A DNA stretch of 64,000 bases, from contig NZ_CP118485.1 in NCBI RefSeq assembly GCF_051124815.1, positions 2,480,001-2,544,000 on the forward strand, given 5' to 3'. The DNA comes from Azospirillum sp051124815 (GTDB taxonomy: Bacteria; Pseudomonadota; Alphaproteobacteria; Azospirillales; Azospirillaceae). Positions within the stretch are counted from its first letter, which is position 1. Every line of letters starts with the position of its first letter. Below the pieces are notes generated by a model. It was not told the origin of the DNA. It ran no database searches and saw only the letters and a list, made by a program, of their open reading frames with translations. A program made the position numbers and the translations under genes. Shown here one piece after another: positions 1-7,895 of this stretch.

Positions 1-104
1 AACGTTCGATCGACGGCGTGCGCAAATCGATCATCGTCAACTATGTCGGCCCCGAATGGCGGGCGCGGCAAGAATTGTGCTTCCCCGACAAACCTGTTGC
101 ATAA
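1..104 (+). CDS. 2OG-Fe(II) oxygenase-like protein, C-terminal end only
   Basis: Only the last 33 codons lie in the window, ending in TAA. The tail contains SIIVNYVGPEWRARQEL, which resembles the closing strand of 2-oxoglutarate/iron-dependent oxygenases after the second iron-binding His. The next gene starts about 80 nt downstream on the same strand and is itself a 2OG oxygenase-like protein, which suggests a tandem pair, perhaps involved in sugar or polysaccharide modification. The catalytic part is outside the window, so the call rests on the tail alone. Confidence 0.5.
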   Translation, partial: RSIDGVRKSIIVNYVGPEWRARQELCFPDKPVA

Positions 105-182
105 AACTTCCGTCGTGATTAAGTGACGCCGGTTTTGGGGGGCAAAGCCATCGTCGGCATGCTCTTTGGGAGTTCCGTAGCC

Positions 183-818
183 ATGTCCATGCTTGATCTG
201 GACAAATTCCGCGCCACCCCCCTGCAGCACGACCCGTATGATTTCCTGTGCGTTCCGGGTTTCGTGAAGCGGGAGTTTCTTGAAGAGCTGCACCGCGACT
301 ATCCCAAGGTCGACAAGCCAGGTTCGATCCCGCTGGGCGTCTTCCCGCAGGGGCCGAGCTTCGACCGGATGATCGCCGAGTTGAAGGGGCCGGAGGTCTG
401 CAAGGCCTTTTCCGACAAGTTCGATCTGGATCTGTCGAAATACCCGACCATGTTCACGGCACGCGGCATGTGCCGGGCGACCGACGGCAAGATCCATCCG
501 GATTCGGCCAGCAAGGTCATCACCGTGCTGATCTACATGAACCCGCCCTGGGAGGCGACCGGCGGCCGCCTGCGCATCCTGCGCTCCCAGAACCTGGAGG
601 ATTACGCCGCCGAGGTCCCGCCGGAGGAAGGCACCCTGATGTGCTTCCGCCGCAGCGACACCTCCTGGCACGGGCATTACCCCTTCGAAGGCCAGCGCCG
701 CGCCATCCAGATGAACTGGGTCAAGGGCAGCGTCTATATCTGGCACGAACAGTGGCGCCACCGCATCGGCGCCTGGGCGAAGGGCGTCTTCGGCGGCCAG
801 CAGTCGGCAGGCTATTGA
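183..818 (+). CDS. 2OG-Fe(II) oxygenase family protein
   Basis: This 211-residue cytoplasmic protein has the layout of a 2-oxoglutarate/Fe(II) dioxygenase. A candidate first iron-binding pair sits in GKIHPDSASK, followed by the strand VITVLIYMNPPW and the turn GGRLRIL typical of the double-stranded beta-helix. The distal His is in SWHGHYPFEGQRR, whose Arg residues would bind 2-oxoglutarate. The ATG at 183 is preferred to an upstream in-frame codon because a GGGAG element precedes it at good spacing. The substrate cannot be read from the sequence. A related gene ends just upstream, so the two may form an operon. Confidence 0.75.
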   Translation: MSMLDLDKFRATPLQHDPYDFLCVPGFVKREFLEELHRDYPKVDKPGSIPLGVFPQGPSFDRMIAELKGPEVCKAFSDKFDLDLSKYPTMFTARGMCRATDGKIHPDSASKVITVLIYMNPPWEATGGRLRILRSQNLEDYAAEVPPEEGTLMCFRRSDTSWHGHYPFEGQRRAIQMNWVKGSVYIWHEQWRHRIGAWAKGVFGGQQSAGY

Positions 819-847
819 GGACGGTGGGTTTTTAGGGCCGATTATTA

Positions 848-936
848 GCCGTCATCCCCGCGAAGGCGGGGATCCAGGAAACTCCGCATTCAAGCGGCTG
901 AAGCGACTGGATTCCCGCCTTCGCGGGAATGACGGC
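848..936. repeat. REP-like palindromic intergenic element
   Basis: Two arms of about 30 bp form an imperfect inverted repeat (left arm begins GCCGTCATCCCCGCG, right arm ends CGCGGGAATGACGGC) around a 30-bp centre. It fills the gap between convergent genes and could fold into a long hairpin. The motif matches a short dispersed repeat type common in proteobacterial genomes. It may also act as a bidirectional transcription stop, although no T-run is present. Confidence 0.8.
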
Positions 937-969
937 CGAAAGACGTGAAACTCAGAAGGACCGCGCCCC

Positions 970-1551
970 TCAGTCGATCAGATCCTCGACCTCGCGGATG
1001 CGGCCATTGTCGATCATGAACTGGACCAGTTCCGGGCGCTGCTTACCCAGCTTGCGGTGACGCTGGCGGACGGCGGCGATCAGATCGCCGTTGCGGCCGA
1101 GGATGTCGTCGGCGAACTCGATCATGCGCAGGTTGGGCCAGGTCTGGGCGCGGATGGCGACCACCGTCCCCACCGCGTCGGCCGCCGGAAGGTCGGGGCG
1201 CGCCTGGGCCAGGATCATGGTCAGCGCTGCGGTGGAGCGCGACACGCCGGCATGGCAGTGGACCAGCAGATGGCGGCAATCCACCGGCTCGGCCAGCAGG
1301 TCGCGGCCGAAGGCCAGGATGCGCTCCACATCGGACCGTTCCGGCGCGATCTGGCCGCGGGTCGGTTCGATGATGTCGTGGAAGCGCAGTTCCAGCCGCT
1401 CATGCTCGCCGTAATCGCCGAACTCGCTCGGCTCCGTCATCTCGGGATCGAGGATGGACAGGACATGGCTGACCTTGCCGCCGCCGAAATTGCAAAGCTC
1501 GCTGAGACCGCAGACGGTCAGGCCGAAAGGCACGAAATCGCTGGCCATCAT
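970..1551 (-). CDS. Protein tyrosine phosphatase family protein
   Basis: The 193-residue product carries the Cys-x5-Arg phosphatase loop as HCHAGVSRS, the signature of the tyrosine/dual-specificity phosphatase superfamily. Upstream SILDPEM and an acidic stretch may supply the general acid. It is probably a soluble phosphatase acting on phospho-Tyr, phosphoinositide-like or small phosphorylated substrates; the true substrate is unknown. The start is the ATG ATG pair at 1551/1548 rather than a longer reading, because the extra N-terminus is Arg/Pro-rich and untypical. It is convergent with the oxygenase gene across the REP-like palindrome. Confidence 0.85.
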   Translation of the reverse strand: MMASDFVPFGLTVCGLSELCNFGGGKVSHVLSILDPEMTEPSEFGDYGEHERLELRFHDIIEPTRGQIAPERSDVERILAFGRDLLAEPVDCRHLLVHCHAGVSRSTAALTMILAQARPDLPAADAVGTVVAIRAQTWPNLRMIEFADDILGRNGDLIAAVRQRHRKLGKQRPELVQFMIDNGRIREVEDLID

Positions 1552-1656
1552 TCTCTCGTTCGATTGCGGAGGAAAGGAAACGAAGCGCTGGGGAGCCGTA
1601 TTTGGCACCCGGCGCCGTAGCGCCGTCAACCCGGCAGCCCTGTCAAAGAATTCAGG

Positions 1657-1734
1657 TCAAAGAATGTTGAACAGGTAGAGCAGGAGGATGACGGGGATCG
1701 GAATGCCGACCAGCCACAGCAGAATACCGCGCAC
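1657..1734 (-). CDS. 25-residue hydrophobic small protein
   Basis: A GTG codon preceded by GGAGAGG at 5-nt spacing opens a 25-codon frame that encodes one strongly hydrophobic helix, VRGILLWLVGIPIPVILLLY, followed by LFNIL and TGA. A single membrane span with a short Pro-containing kink fits a small inner-membrane peptide. Similar tiny membrane proteins are common in alphaproteobacteria but are usually missed by gene callers. No function is known. Confidence rests on the good ribosome site and the clean hydrophobic composition. Confidence 0.5.
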   Translation of the reverse strand: MRGILLWLVGIPIPVILLLYLFNIL

Positions 1735-1844
1735 GAAGCCTCTCCTTCCGTCGTTGCAACGGGCGATCCGGCCGGCCGGCGCCGGCCCTCTCACCCGTTA
1801 CAACGGCTCAGGCCGCCGGTTGGTTGCAGCCCAGCGAACGGCGC

Positions 1845-2567
1845 TCAGGCCCCGTCACCCCCCTCGCCGTCGGCAACCGCCGGGGCGGCATCCTCGCCGG
1901 CCGGCGGCGTCGGCTGCATGGGCGTCGGGCGCGGACGGCGGGTGCGCAGTTTCTTCAGCAGCAGCGAGAAGGGCTTCAGCGCGGTGTCCATGATGGTCTG
2001 GTCACCCTCCAGCCGCGACAGCAGGAAGGCGCCGGCTTCCAGGGTGGAGACGCTGTCGCGCCGCGGCTCCTTGCGCGCCTGCCCATAAAGCGAGCGGAAC
2101 TGCGGGTTCAGCACGATGCGGCGGCATTTCAGCAGCCACGCATTGCGCCACCACAGGGTCTTGGCCTGGCTCCAGGTGCCGTCCAGGACGATGACGCCCT
2201 CCAGATCGTCCAGGATGTCGGCGCTGCCGCGGAGCGGCTGGCCGTCCTTGTCGACCACCGCCACCTCCGGCCGGGGAGCGCCGCCATCCTTCACCGGGCC
2301 GAGATACAGCACGCCCCAGCGCTTGGGATCGACCTCCCGCCCCAGGATGCGCTTCAGACCCGGCCAGCTCAGCCCGACCTTCACCATCGAATTGGCGAAC
2401 TGCAGATGGGCGATCTGGGCGGTGCCCAGATTTTCCCGCTTCTCCTGCGGGTGCTGCAGAATCAGCAGGAACACGCCGTTGTCGATTGGCTGCACTGCCT
2501 CGCAAATGCACAGGTGATTAGGTTTTAGGCAGGTCGGGCAGGAATCGGGGGCGGGGGCGCTGTGCAT
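1845..2567 (-). CDS. DTW-domain tRNA-uridine aminocarboxypropyltransferase
   Basis: The protein (240 aa) has a Cys cluster near the N-terminus (CPTC...CICE) followed by the DTW-family core with the diagnostic DGTW box inside VIVLDGTWSQAKTLWW. Members of this family (TapT/DTWD) transfer the 3-amino-3-carboxypropyl group of S-adenosylmethionine to uridine in tRNA, giving acp3U. The C-terminal 30 residues are a low-complexity Pro/Ala/Asp tail. The ATG at 2567 lies directly before the Cys cluster. The assignment to the family is firm; the modified tRNA position is not visible. Confidence 0.85.
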   Translation of the reverse strand: MHSAPAPDSCPTCLKPNHLCICEAVQPIDNGVFLLILQHPQEKRENLGTAQIAHLQFANSMVKVGLSWPGLKRILGREVDPKRWGVLYLGPVKDGGAPRPEVAVVDKDGQPLRGSADILDDLEGVIVLDGTWSQAKTLWWRNAWLLKCRRIVLNPQFRSLYGQARKEPRRDSVSTLEAGAFLLSRLEGDQTIMDTALKPFSLLLKKLRTRRPRPTPMQPTPPAGEDAAPAVADGEGGDGA

Positions 2568-2925
2568 GGGAGGTACGCATTCCTTGAAGGGGATTGGCCC
2601 CGAATATGGGTTGGAACGGCACGGAAGGGAACACATCTCACACGGGACGGCGGCGATGCCCGATCGAAGGGCGAAGACCGCCACGGCGTGTACGACAGAT
2701 CCCCCGAAAGTCCCTCGTGTCATACCGGTTCATGTGGGTTCAAGTGGCTTCGTATAAACCGTTTGTAGAGACTTCGTCGTGTGTCATGGAACTCGTGTGA
2801 CGCGCTTAACAGCTGGCCTGGAACTTGCGTAGTTATTATCCAGGCAAACAGGACGACGGGTGGGCCAGGACCGGCCTTGTCAGGCTGATCCGCGGTGCCA
2901 TCCGGCGCTCAGAAGGAGACCTGCC
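2568..2925. other. Intergenic region without a recognisable gene
   Basis: This stretch of about 360 bp separates the divergent DTW gene and a small hypothetical gene. It is somewhat richer in A/T towards 2750-2850 and must hold both promoters, but I could not pick a convincing -35/-10 pair. No long frame here shows natural protein composition. Confidence 0.5.
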
Positions 2926-3120
2926 ATGCTGCCCGCCCACCTTGCCGACCGCCTGCTGAAGCAGCGCCGCGATGCCGACAGCGCGGAATTCGCCCGTCAG
3001 CTGCCGCTTTACGCCCCGCTGGATGCACCATTGGACGCGGATGACCCGCGCTGGATGACCGAGCCGGACGGGTCGGAGCAGCCCGCCCGCCGCGAACCGG
3101 ATTGGGCCACCAACTACTGA
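2926..3120 (+). CDS. Small hypothetical protein (64 aa)
   Basis: The start is supported by AAGGAG seven nt before the ATG. The product is short, acidic in its C-terminal half and rich in Pro, Asp and Arg, with no membrane segment or cysteine motif. It is a soluble protein of unknown role. It runs towards the end of imuA on the other strand, with only eight bases between the stops. I do not recognise a family. Confidence 0.55.
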   Translation: MLPAHLADRLLKQRRDADSAEFARQLPLYAPLDAPLDADDPRWMTEPDGSEQPARREPDWATNY

Positions 3121-3128
3121 TCCGACGC

Positions 3129-4067
3129 TCAGCGCGCGATAGCCGGTTTGCGGTGATCCGACAAACGACCCTGTCGGTTGTCGGACATCGAGTCCAGGGC
3201 CATCGAGTCCAGGGCCATCGAATGCCGGGCCGGCCATAGCCCCGAGTCGCGTCGCGCGGCCTGCCCAAGGCCGCTTCCATCCTCTTTCCCCACGTCGCGC
3301 CAGCTCTCTCCGTCCCAGGCGAGGGTCCAGTGGCCTGGGCGACCGCCACGGCAACGCTCCAGCGCGACGGACCAGCGCGGCTCTCCCAGCCCCGGCGGGC
3401 CTCCGGCCGGGCGCGGGGCCGCATCCTCTTCACCATCCAGGCTGGGTGCCGCAGTCAGGCGCCAGCGGGTCACCGCGGCGCTGAGCCCTTCCGTCCGCCG
3501 GCCCTCCGCCAGCCGGCCGCGTCCACTCGATGCGCCAGCGCTCACATCCAGCAGGAAGCCGGTCACCCCCGACGACTCGGCGGCGAGTTGCAGCCGCCGG
3601 CTGGCGGTGAGGTCCAGCCCCTCCAACTCGCCCAGCACCGCCGACAGGGCGGAGCAGCGCAGCGCCTCCTCCATCGCCCACAGCGCATCGACCGGCCGTA
3701 CCGCCCGCACCGCCACCAGCCGGTCCGGCGTCAGCCCAAAGGCCGCCAGCCCCGGGGCATACAGGTCGCGCCCGCGCAGGATCCACAGCGCCGGCGTCCT
3801 CGGCGTCGCCAGCCGGGCCAGCAGCGCCGCGGCGAAACCGGTGCCCGCCCCCGGATCCTGCGCCGCCACCGCATGCAGGCAGCCCAGCGGCAGCCCGCCG
3901 TCCGGCAGATGGCCGTCAACCGCGTCGATGCCGAACGGCAGGATCCTTCCCCCCTCCCCGCCCGCCCCCTCGATCCGCCGGATACGCGCGCGCAGGTCGG
4001 CCAGCACGCCGGCACGATCGCGCGGCGCAGCCTCCGCGGATGGGGAAGGGGACGGCAGGACAGGCAT
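3129..4067 (-). CDS. imuA: ImuA family, RecA-like SOS mutagenesis accessory protein
   Basis: The 312-residue protein has the ImuA arrangement. An N-terminal helical stretch (LADLRARIRRIE) leads to a RecA-like core with the boxes LPFGIDAVDGHLPDGGLP, ALWILRGRDLYAPGLAAFG and ALWAMEEALRC. The Walker A loop is degenerate, as is usual for ImuA. With ImuB and the DnaE2 polymerase it makes the SOS mutasome for translesion synthesis. A GTTC-N7-GTTC LexA box lies 27 bp upstream. ImuB and dnaE2 normally follow immediately; here the next gene points the other way, so this copy is orphaned. The last 25 residues include a repeated MALDS unit. Confidence 0.8.
   Translation of the reverse strand: MPVLPSPSPSAEAAPRDRAGVLADLRARIRRIEGAGGEGGRILPFGIDAVDGHLPDGGLPLGCLHAVAAQDPGAGTGFAAALLARLATPRTPALWILRGRDLYAPGLAAFGLTPDRLVAVRAVRPVDALWAMEEALRCSALSAVLGELEGLDLTASRRLQLAAESSGVTGFLLDVSAGASSGRGRLAEGRRTEGLSAAVTRWRLTAAPSLDGEEDAAPRPAGGPPGLGEPRWSVALERCRGGRPGHWTLAWDGESWRDVGKEDGSGLGQAARRDSGLWPARHSMALDSMALDSMSDNRQGRLSDHRKPAIAR
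3186..3230. repeat. 15-bp tandem repeat in the 3' end of imuA
   Basis: The unit CATCGAGTCCAGGGC occurs twice head to tail and a third, diverged copy (CATCGAATGCCGGGC) follows. It encodes the MALDS-MALDS repeat near the ImuA C-terminus. The copy number could vary by replication slippage without shifting the frame, because the unit length is a multiple of three. Confidence 0.85.
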
Positions 4068-4093
4068 GACTCGGCTCCGCTCGACAGGTATAT

Positions 4094-4108
4094 GTTCCTG
4101 ATATGTTC
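4094..4108. promoter_or_regulatory. LexA (SOS) box of alphaproteobacterial type
   Basis: The sequence is GTTC, seven bases (CTGATAT), GTTC, a perfect match to the alphaproteobacterial LexA operator GTTC-N7-GTTC. It sits 27 bp upstream of the imuA start and would place that gene under SOS control. No gene starts close by on the other strand, so imuA is the obvious target. Confidence 0.8.
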
Positions 4109-4192
4109 TATCATGAAGCCATGTCGAGAGGGAGTCTGCGACTCCTGTCTTGTTCTGTGACCGATTGCCCGAGGGCTCGCCGACCCCTCAGG

Positions 4193-4645
4193 TCAGTTGG
4201 CGATGGGGGTGACGCCAATCTTGCTGCGCGGGGCGGCCTTGATGGTCGGGCCGGCATTGTCGGTCGGCTTCGCCAGGGTGGTGGAGGTGCCGCGGGTGCC
4301 ACGCGGCGTGTTGCCCTTCAGGCTGAGCAGATGCAGCCGGACATAGGCGGTGGACCCGCCGGCCTTCACCGCCACCCAATCGCTGTTGCGCACCCGGCCC
4401 AGCGTGGTCACCGCCTGCCCGGCCCCCAGCGTGGCGACGACGCCCGCACCGGCGGACGGCTGGGCGCGCAGCGGCGTCGGCCTGTCCACCTGCCATTCCC
4501 CATAGATCGGTTCCAGCCCGGTCCCGGTATCCGGCGCGGTGCGCACGGTCGGCGGATTCGGAATCCGCTGGTACGGCATGCAGCCGGGAACCATCAGCGT
4601 GGCCAGGGCCACCATCAGCGGAAGGGAACGCACACGCCGGATCAT
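4193..4645 (-). CDS. SH3-domain lipoprotein
   Basis: A basic start (MIRRVRS), a hydrophobic stretch and the lipobox LMVPGC mark a lipoprotein signal with the modified Cys at residue 22. The mature part has one bacterial SH3-like domain (LRAQPSAGAGVVATLGAGQ ... DWVAVKAGGSTAYVR), the type that binds peptidoglycan or cell-wall peptides. It is likely anchored in the envelope. The C-terminal 40 residues are Thr/Lys-rich and look disordered. Partner and role are unknown. Confidence 0.75.
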   Translation of the reverse strand: MIRRVRSLPLMVALATLMVPGCMPYQRIPNPPTVRTAPDTGTGLEPIYGEWQVDRPTPLRAQPSAGAGVVATLGAGQAVTTLGRVRNSDWVAVKAGGSTAYVRLHLLSLKGNTPRGTRGTSTTLAKPTDNAGPTIKAAPRSKIGVTPIAN

Positions 4646-4906
4646 CGCTCACCTTGAGTATGGATCGGTGCTTCGCGGGGAGGCTATGGGAAAGGCCGCG
4701 GACCTTCGGCGCGACCATACAGGAGGTGCCCCCCTCTTCGCCACCGCAGCACGCCCAACTTCGTTATGCGCTTTTTGGGGCACGTTGCCCGCCCCCCGAA
4801 AAGATTAGCGCAAATCCAATCTTTTCCGCACCGCTTCAGCGCAGGAGTCCCGCCGCACGCCGCGTATCTTGACCATCACGACGGCACCTTGCGAGGGCAT
4901 CCGGCC

Positions 4907-5719
4907 ATGATCTCTTCCCTCGGCAGTTCCAGCAGCGCGGCGACGCTCCAGAAATTCTTCTCCAAGGCGGATGCCAACAGCGATTCGTCGCTGTCCAAGG
5001 ACGAGCTTCTCGGTGCGCTCGGCGGCACCTCGGCCGCGTCCGACAGCGACACGCTGTCCTCGGCGGTCGACGGCCTGATCGGCAGCCTGGACAGCGACAA
5101 GAACGGCTCGCTCAGCGCGACGGAGTTCAGCTCCTTCTCCAGCCAGTTCGACTATGGCAGCGGCAGCACCCTGCTGGCGGCTCAGGAACAGGCGAGCGCG
5201 ATGCAGCAGCAGTTCGCGCAGAACCTCTATTCCAGCCTGGACAGCGACAGCAGCGGCGGCATCAGCGCCGACGAACTGACCTCCGCCCTCACCTCAGCCG
5301 GCCAGTCGTCGACCGACGCCTCGTCGCTGTTCAGCAGCCTCGACAGCGACGAGGACGGATCGATTTCCCAGGACGAGCTGAGCAGCGCGCTGAAGGAGGC
5401 CGACGCCAACCGCCCGCCGCCGCCTCCCCCGCCGCCCGCCAACGACAGCGGCACGGCCGGCGCTTCGGAGAACACGTCCGACAGCAGCACCGCGTCGGCA
5501 ACGTCCTCCGCCTCGTCTTCGGGAAGCACCGCGTCGGCGGGCGGCACGACCAGCTACGATCCGCTGGACACCAACAAGGACGGCTATGTGTCGGAACAGG
5601 AACGGATGGCCGCCTATGGCGGCGGCACGCAGCAGCAGGCGGGCGGCGTGACGTCCAACCGCCTCAGCGGCGACATGCTGCGGACATTGATGCAGGGCAT
5701 CAACGAGGTTGCCGCGTAG
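4907..5719 (+). CDS. EF-hand calcium-binding protein with five EF loops
   Basis: Five canonical 12-residue EF loops can be read: DANSDSSLSKDE near residue 22, DSDKNGSLSATE near 62, DSDSSGGISADE near 112, DSDEDGSISQDE near 146 and DTNKDGYVSEQE near 221. Between loops four and five lies a run of eight prolines and a Ser/Thr/Ala-rich linker of about 40 residues. There is no N-terminal signal peptide or membrane span. The protein probably buffers or senses calcium. The ATG at 4907 opens the first Ser-rich helix, and a hairpin terminator follows the gene. Confidence 0.85.
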   Translation: MISSLGSSSSAATLQKFFSKADANSDSSLSKDELLGALGGTSAASDSDTLSSAVDGLIGSLDSDKNGSLSATEFSSFSSQFDYGSGSTLLAAQEQASAMQQQFAQNLYSSLDSDSSGGISADELTSALTSAGQSSTDASSLFSSLDSDEDGSISQDELSSALKEADANRPPPPPPPPANDSGTAGASENTSDSSTASATSSASSSGSTASAGGTTSYDPLDTNKDGYVSEQERMAAYGGGTQQQAGGVTSNRLSGDMLRTLMQGINEVAA

Positions 5720-5747
5720 CCTTGTGGGTTCGGATGCGCGGCACGGG

Positions 5748-5788
5748 AAAAGGCGGTCGGCGGGTGGCGCCGGCCGCCTTTTCTTTTT
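5748..5788. terminator. Rho-independent terminator, probably bidirectional
   Basis: The stem AAAAGGCGGTCGGCG pairs with CGCCGGCCGCCTTTT around a short loop and is followed by further T residues. It lies between the convergent EF-hand and hemN genes. The A-run on one side and T-run on the other would let it serve both transcripts. Confidence 0.8.
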
Positions 5789-5816
5789 GAAGAACGGCCC
5801 TCAAACAGCGCGGTCC

Positions 5817-7229
5817 TCAGACCGCCCGGCTGTGCCGCCCGGCGCCCTTGGACAGGTGGGTGTCGAAACGGGCGGCGACGATGCGCATCAGGGGGCGGGC
5901 GCTCTCCGGCACATGGACGCGCCGGCCCTCCACCACCGCGACGCCGTCGGCGACCAGATCGGCCATGCCCTCCAATTCCGCGTCGAAGGCCGACTCTGCC
6001 AGCCCGTGAGCCTGGGCGATGGCGGCGGTGTCGACCGACAGGTCGCACATCAGCCGCATGATCAGGTCGCGCCGCACCTTGTCGTCCGTGGTCAGCGCGA
6101 TGCCCTTTCCGGTGGGCAGGCGGCCTTCCTCGATGGCGGTGGCGTAATGGTCGAAGGGCACGGCGTTCTGCACATAGCCCTGCGGCAGCGCGCCGATGGA
6201 GGAGGAGCCGAAGCCCAGCAGCACCTCGGCGTCGTCGGTGGTGTAGCCCTGGAAGTTGCGGCCCAGCCGCCCTTCCTCCTGCTGCACCGCCAGTTCGTCG
6301 CCGGGACGGGCGAAATGGTCGAGGCCGATGGCGCTGTAGCCGGCGGCGGCCAGCGTGTCGCCGATGGCGGCGAACTGCTCCCAACGGCCGAGCGAACCGG
6401 CCAGCACCGACTCGTCGATCTTCTTCTGATGGGTCTTCATCCACGGCACATGGGCGTAGCCGAAGACCGACAGCCGGTCGGGCGCCATCTCCAGCGCGAT
6501 CTCGGCGGAGCGGGTGACGCTCTCCACCGACTGGTGCGGCAGGCCGTACATCAGGTCGAGGTTGACGCTGGTGATGCCGGCGTTCTTCAGCCAGGCCAGC
6601 GCCTGTTCGGTGACGGCGCGCGGCTGGACGCGGTTGATCGCCTGCTGCACCGTCTCGTCGAAATCCTGCACGCCCAGCGAGGCGCGGTTGACGCCGGCAC
6701 GGCCCAGCGCCGCCGCCATCTCCGCCGTCAGGGTGCGGGGGTCGATCTCCACCGCCAGTTCGGCATCGGTGGCGACGTCGAAGCGGGTGCGCAGCAGCGC
6801 GATGATCGCCTCGAAATCGTCCGGCGCCATCATGGTCGGGGTGCCGCCGCCGAAATGGATGTGGCGCACCGCCAGCCGGCCGGGAACGCGCTCCGCCACC
6901 ATGGCGATCTCGCGCCGCAGATGGCCGAGATACTCGGCGATCGGCTCGTAGCGCGCGACGATCTTGGTGTGGCAGCCGCAGTACCAGCACATCTTCTGGC
7001 AGAAGGGAATGTGCAGGTAGAGCGAACCCGAGCGGGTGGGATCGATCGCCTCCAGCCAGCCGCCATAGACGTCGCCGTTCACCTCGGGCGTGAAGTGCGG
7101 CGCGGTCGGGTAGCTGGTGTAACGCGGCACCCGCAGCCCGTCATACTTGGCGAGCAGCGCGGGATCGACACCGTGGGAACGGGACGGGGCGGGGGCCGGC
7201 TTTACGGCCAGGGCGGTGATGGCGTTCAT
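5817..7229 (-). CDS. hemN: Oxygen-independent coproporphyrinogen III oxidase
   Basis: This 470-residue radical SAM enzyme converts coproporphyrinogen III to protoporphyrinogen IX in anaerobic heme synthesis. The Cys triad that holds the 4Fe-4S cluster is in FCQKMCWYCGC, with the following Cys typical of true HemN proteins. FGGGTPTMM is the SAM-binding glycine box and YGLPHQS a conserved core motif. The C-terminal domain DLIMRLMCDLSV is the HemN-specific extension, so this is HemN rather than the shorter HemW. An FNR/FixK-type site 36 bp upstream implies low-oxygen induction. Confidence 0.93.
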   Translation of the reverse strand: MNAITALAVKPAPAPSRSHGVDPALLAKYDGLRVPRYTSYPTAPHFTPEVNGDVYGGWLEAIDPTRSGSLYLHIPFCQKMCWYCGCHTKIVARYEPIAEYLGHLRREIAMVAERVPGRLAVRHIHFGGGTPTMMAPDDFEAIIALLRTRFDVATDAELAVEIDPRTLTAEMAAALGRAGVNRASLGVQDFDETVQQAINRVQPRAVTEQALAWLKNAGITSVNLDLMYGLPHQSVESVTRSAEIALEMAPDRLSVFGYAHVPWMKTHQKKIDESVLAGSLGRWEQFAAIGDTLAAAGYSAIGLDHFARPGDELAVQQEEGRLGRNFQGYTTDDAEVLLGFGSSSIGALPQGYVQNAVPFDHYATAIEEGRLPTGKGIALTTDDKVRRDLIMRLMCDLSVDTAAIAQAHGLAESAFDAELEGMADLVADGVAVVEGRRVHVPESARPLMRIVAARFDTHLSKGAGRHSRAV

Positions 7230-7264
7230 GAGCGACAGGTTGCCGCAGTCCCCCCACCCCTGCC

Positions 7265-7278
7265 TTGATCCACGTCAA
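7265..7278. promoter_or_regulatory. FNR/FixK-type binding site upstream of hemN
   Basis: TTGATCCACGTCAA matches the FNR/FixK consensus TTGAT-N4-(A/G)TCAA with both half-sites intact. It is centred about 42 bp upstream of the hemN start codon, a position that fits activation of a leader-poor transcript. HemN genes of alphaproteobacteria are commonly controlled by FnrL or FixK. Confidence 0.75.
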
Positions 7279-7296
7279 GATCGCGAGGGCGCCGTT

Positions 7297-7734
7297 TCAG
7301 CGCTTGGCGGCGGCGGCGGCCAGACGCTGTTCCAGATGCTCGTGCAGCAGGTTCAGGTTGATCCGGTTGGCCTTGAAGGCGATGTCGAAAACGGTGCCCA
7401 GCACCGGGACCGATCCGCCGGCCCAATCCAGCAGGACGTTGAAGACCATGCGCGCCACCAGCGTCTTGGGCAGGTCGAAACGGGCGGCTTCCATGATGAT
7501 GTAGGCGGACACCAGCGCGGTCGCGGTGTCGCCCGCCACCGGCACCAGACTGGCGATGCCGTCCAGCCCGACCGGGATGCGGGTGAAGGGGATGTGCCAG
7601 CGGCTGTCCATCAGGCGGGACAGGCGGCGCAGCCGCTCCAGCCGCTGGAAGTCGATGGGGACCGAGCTGCCGGACCCGCCCGGCGGAGGATCTTCGGCAA
7701 CGGTGCGCCGGCGTGTGCGGATGGCGTCGATCAT
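7297..7734 (-). CDS. DUF4112 domain membrane-associated protein
   Basis: The 145-residue product contains the DUF4112 core: LERLRRLSRLMDSRWHIP, then IPVGLDGIASLVPVAGDTAT and the tail motif GGSVPVLGTVFDIAFKANRINL. Two weakly hydrophobic, Gly-rich segments could enter the membrane. The function of this family is not known. The ATG at 7734 fits the family length; a longer frame upstream has unnatural composition. It is transcribed towards hemN but separated from it by the FNR site. Confidence 0.8.
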   Translation of the reverse strand: MIDAIRTRRRTVAEDPPPGGSGSSVPIDFQRLERLRRLSRLMDSRWHIPFTRIPVGLDGIASLVPVAGDTATALVSAYIIMEAARFDLPKTLVARMVFNVLLDWAGGSVPVLGTVFDIAFKANRINLNLLHEHLEQRLAAAAAKR

Positions 7735-7895
7735 CGCATGTCCCCCCGATCTGTCGGTCCCGCGCCTGCCGCGCGATTCCCCACGAATGAAGAACCACCC
7801 AGCACGTCCACGGTTCCGGAGCACCGGAACAAAGTTCGCGCACCGAACAGATGTCATCAACAACTATCTTTGTCGATAACCTTTTCCGATCGACA

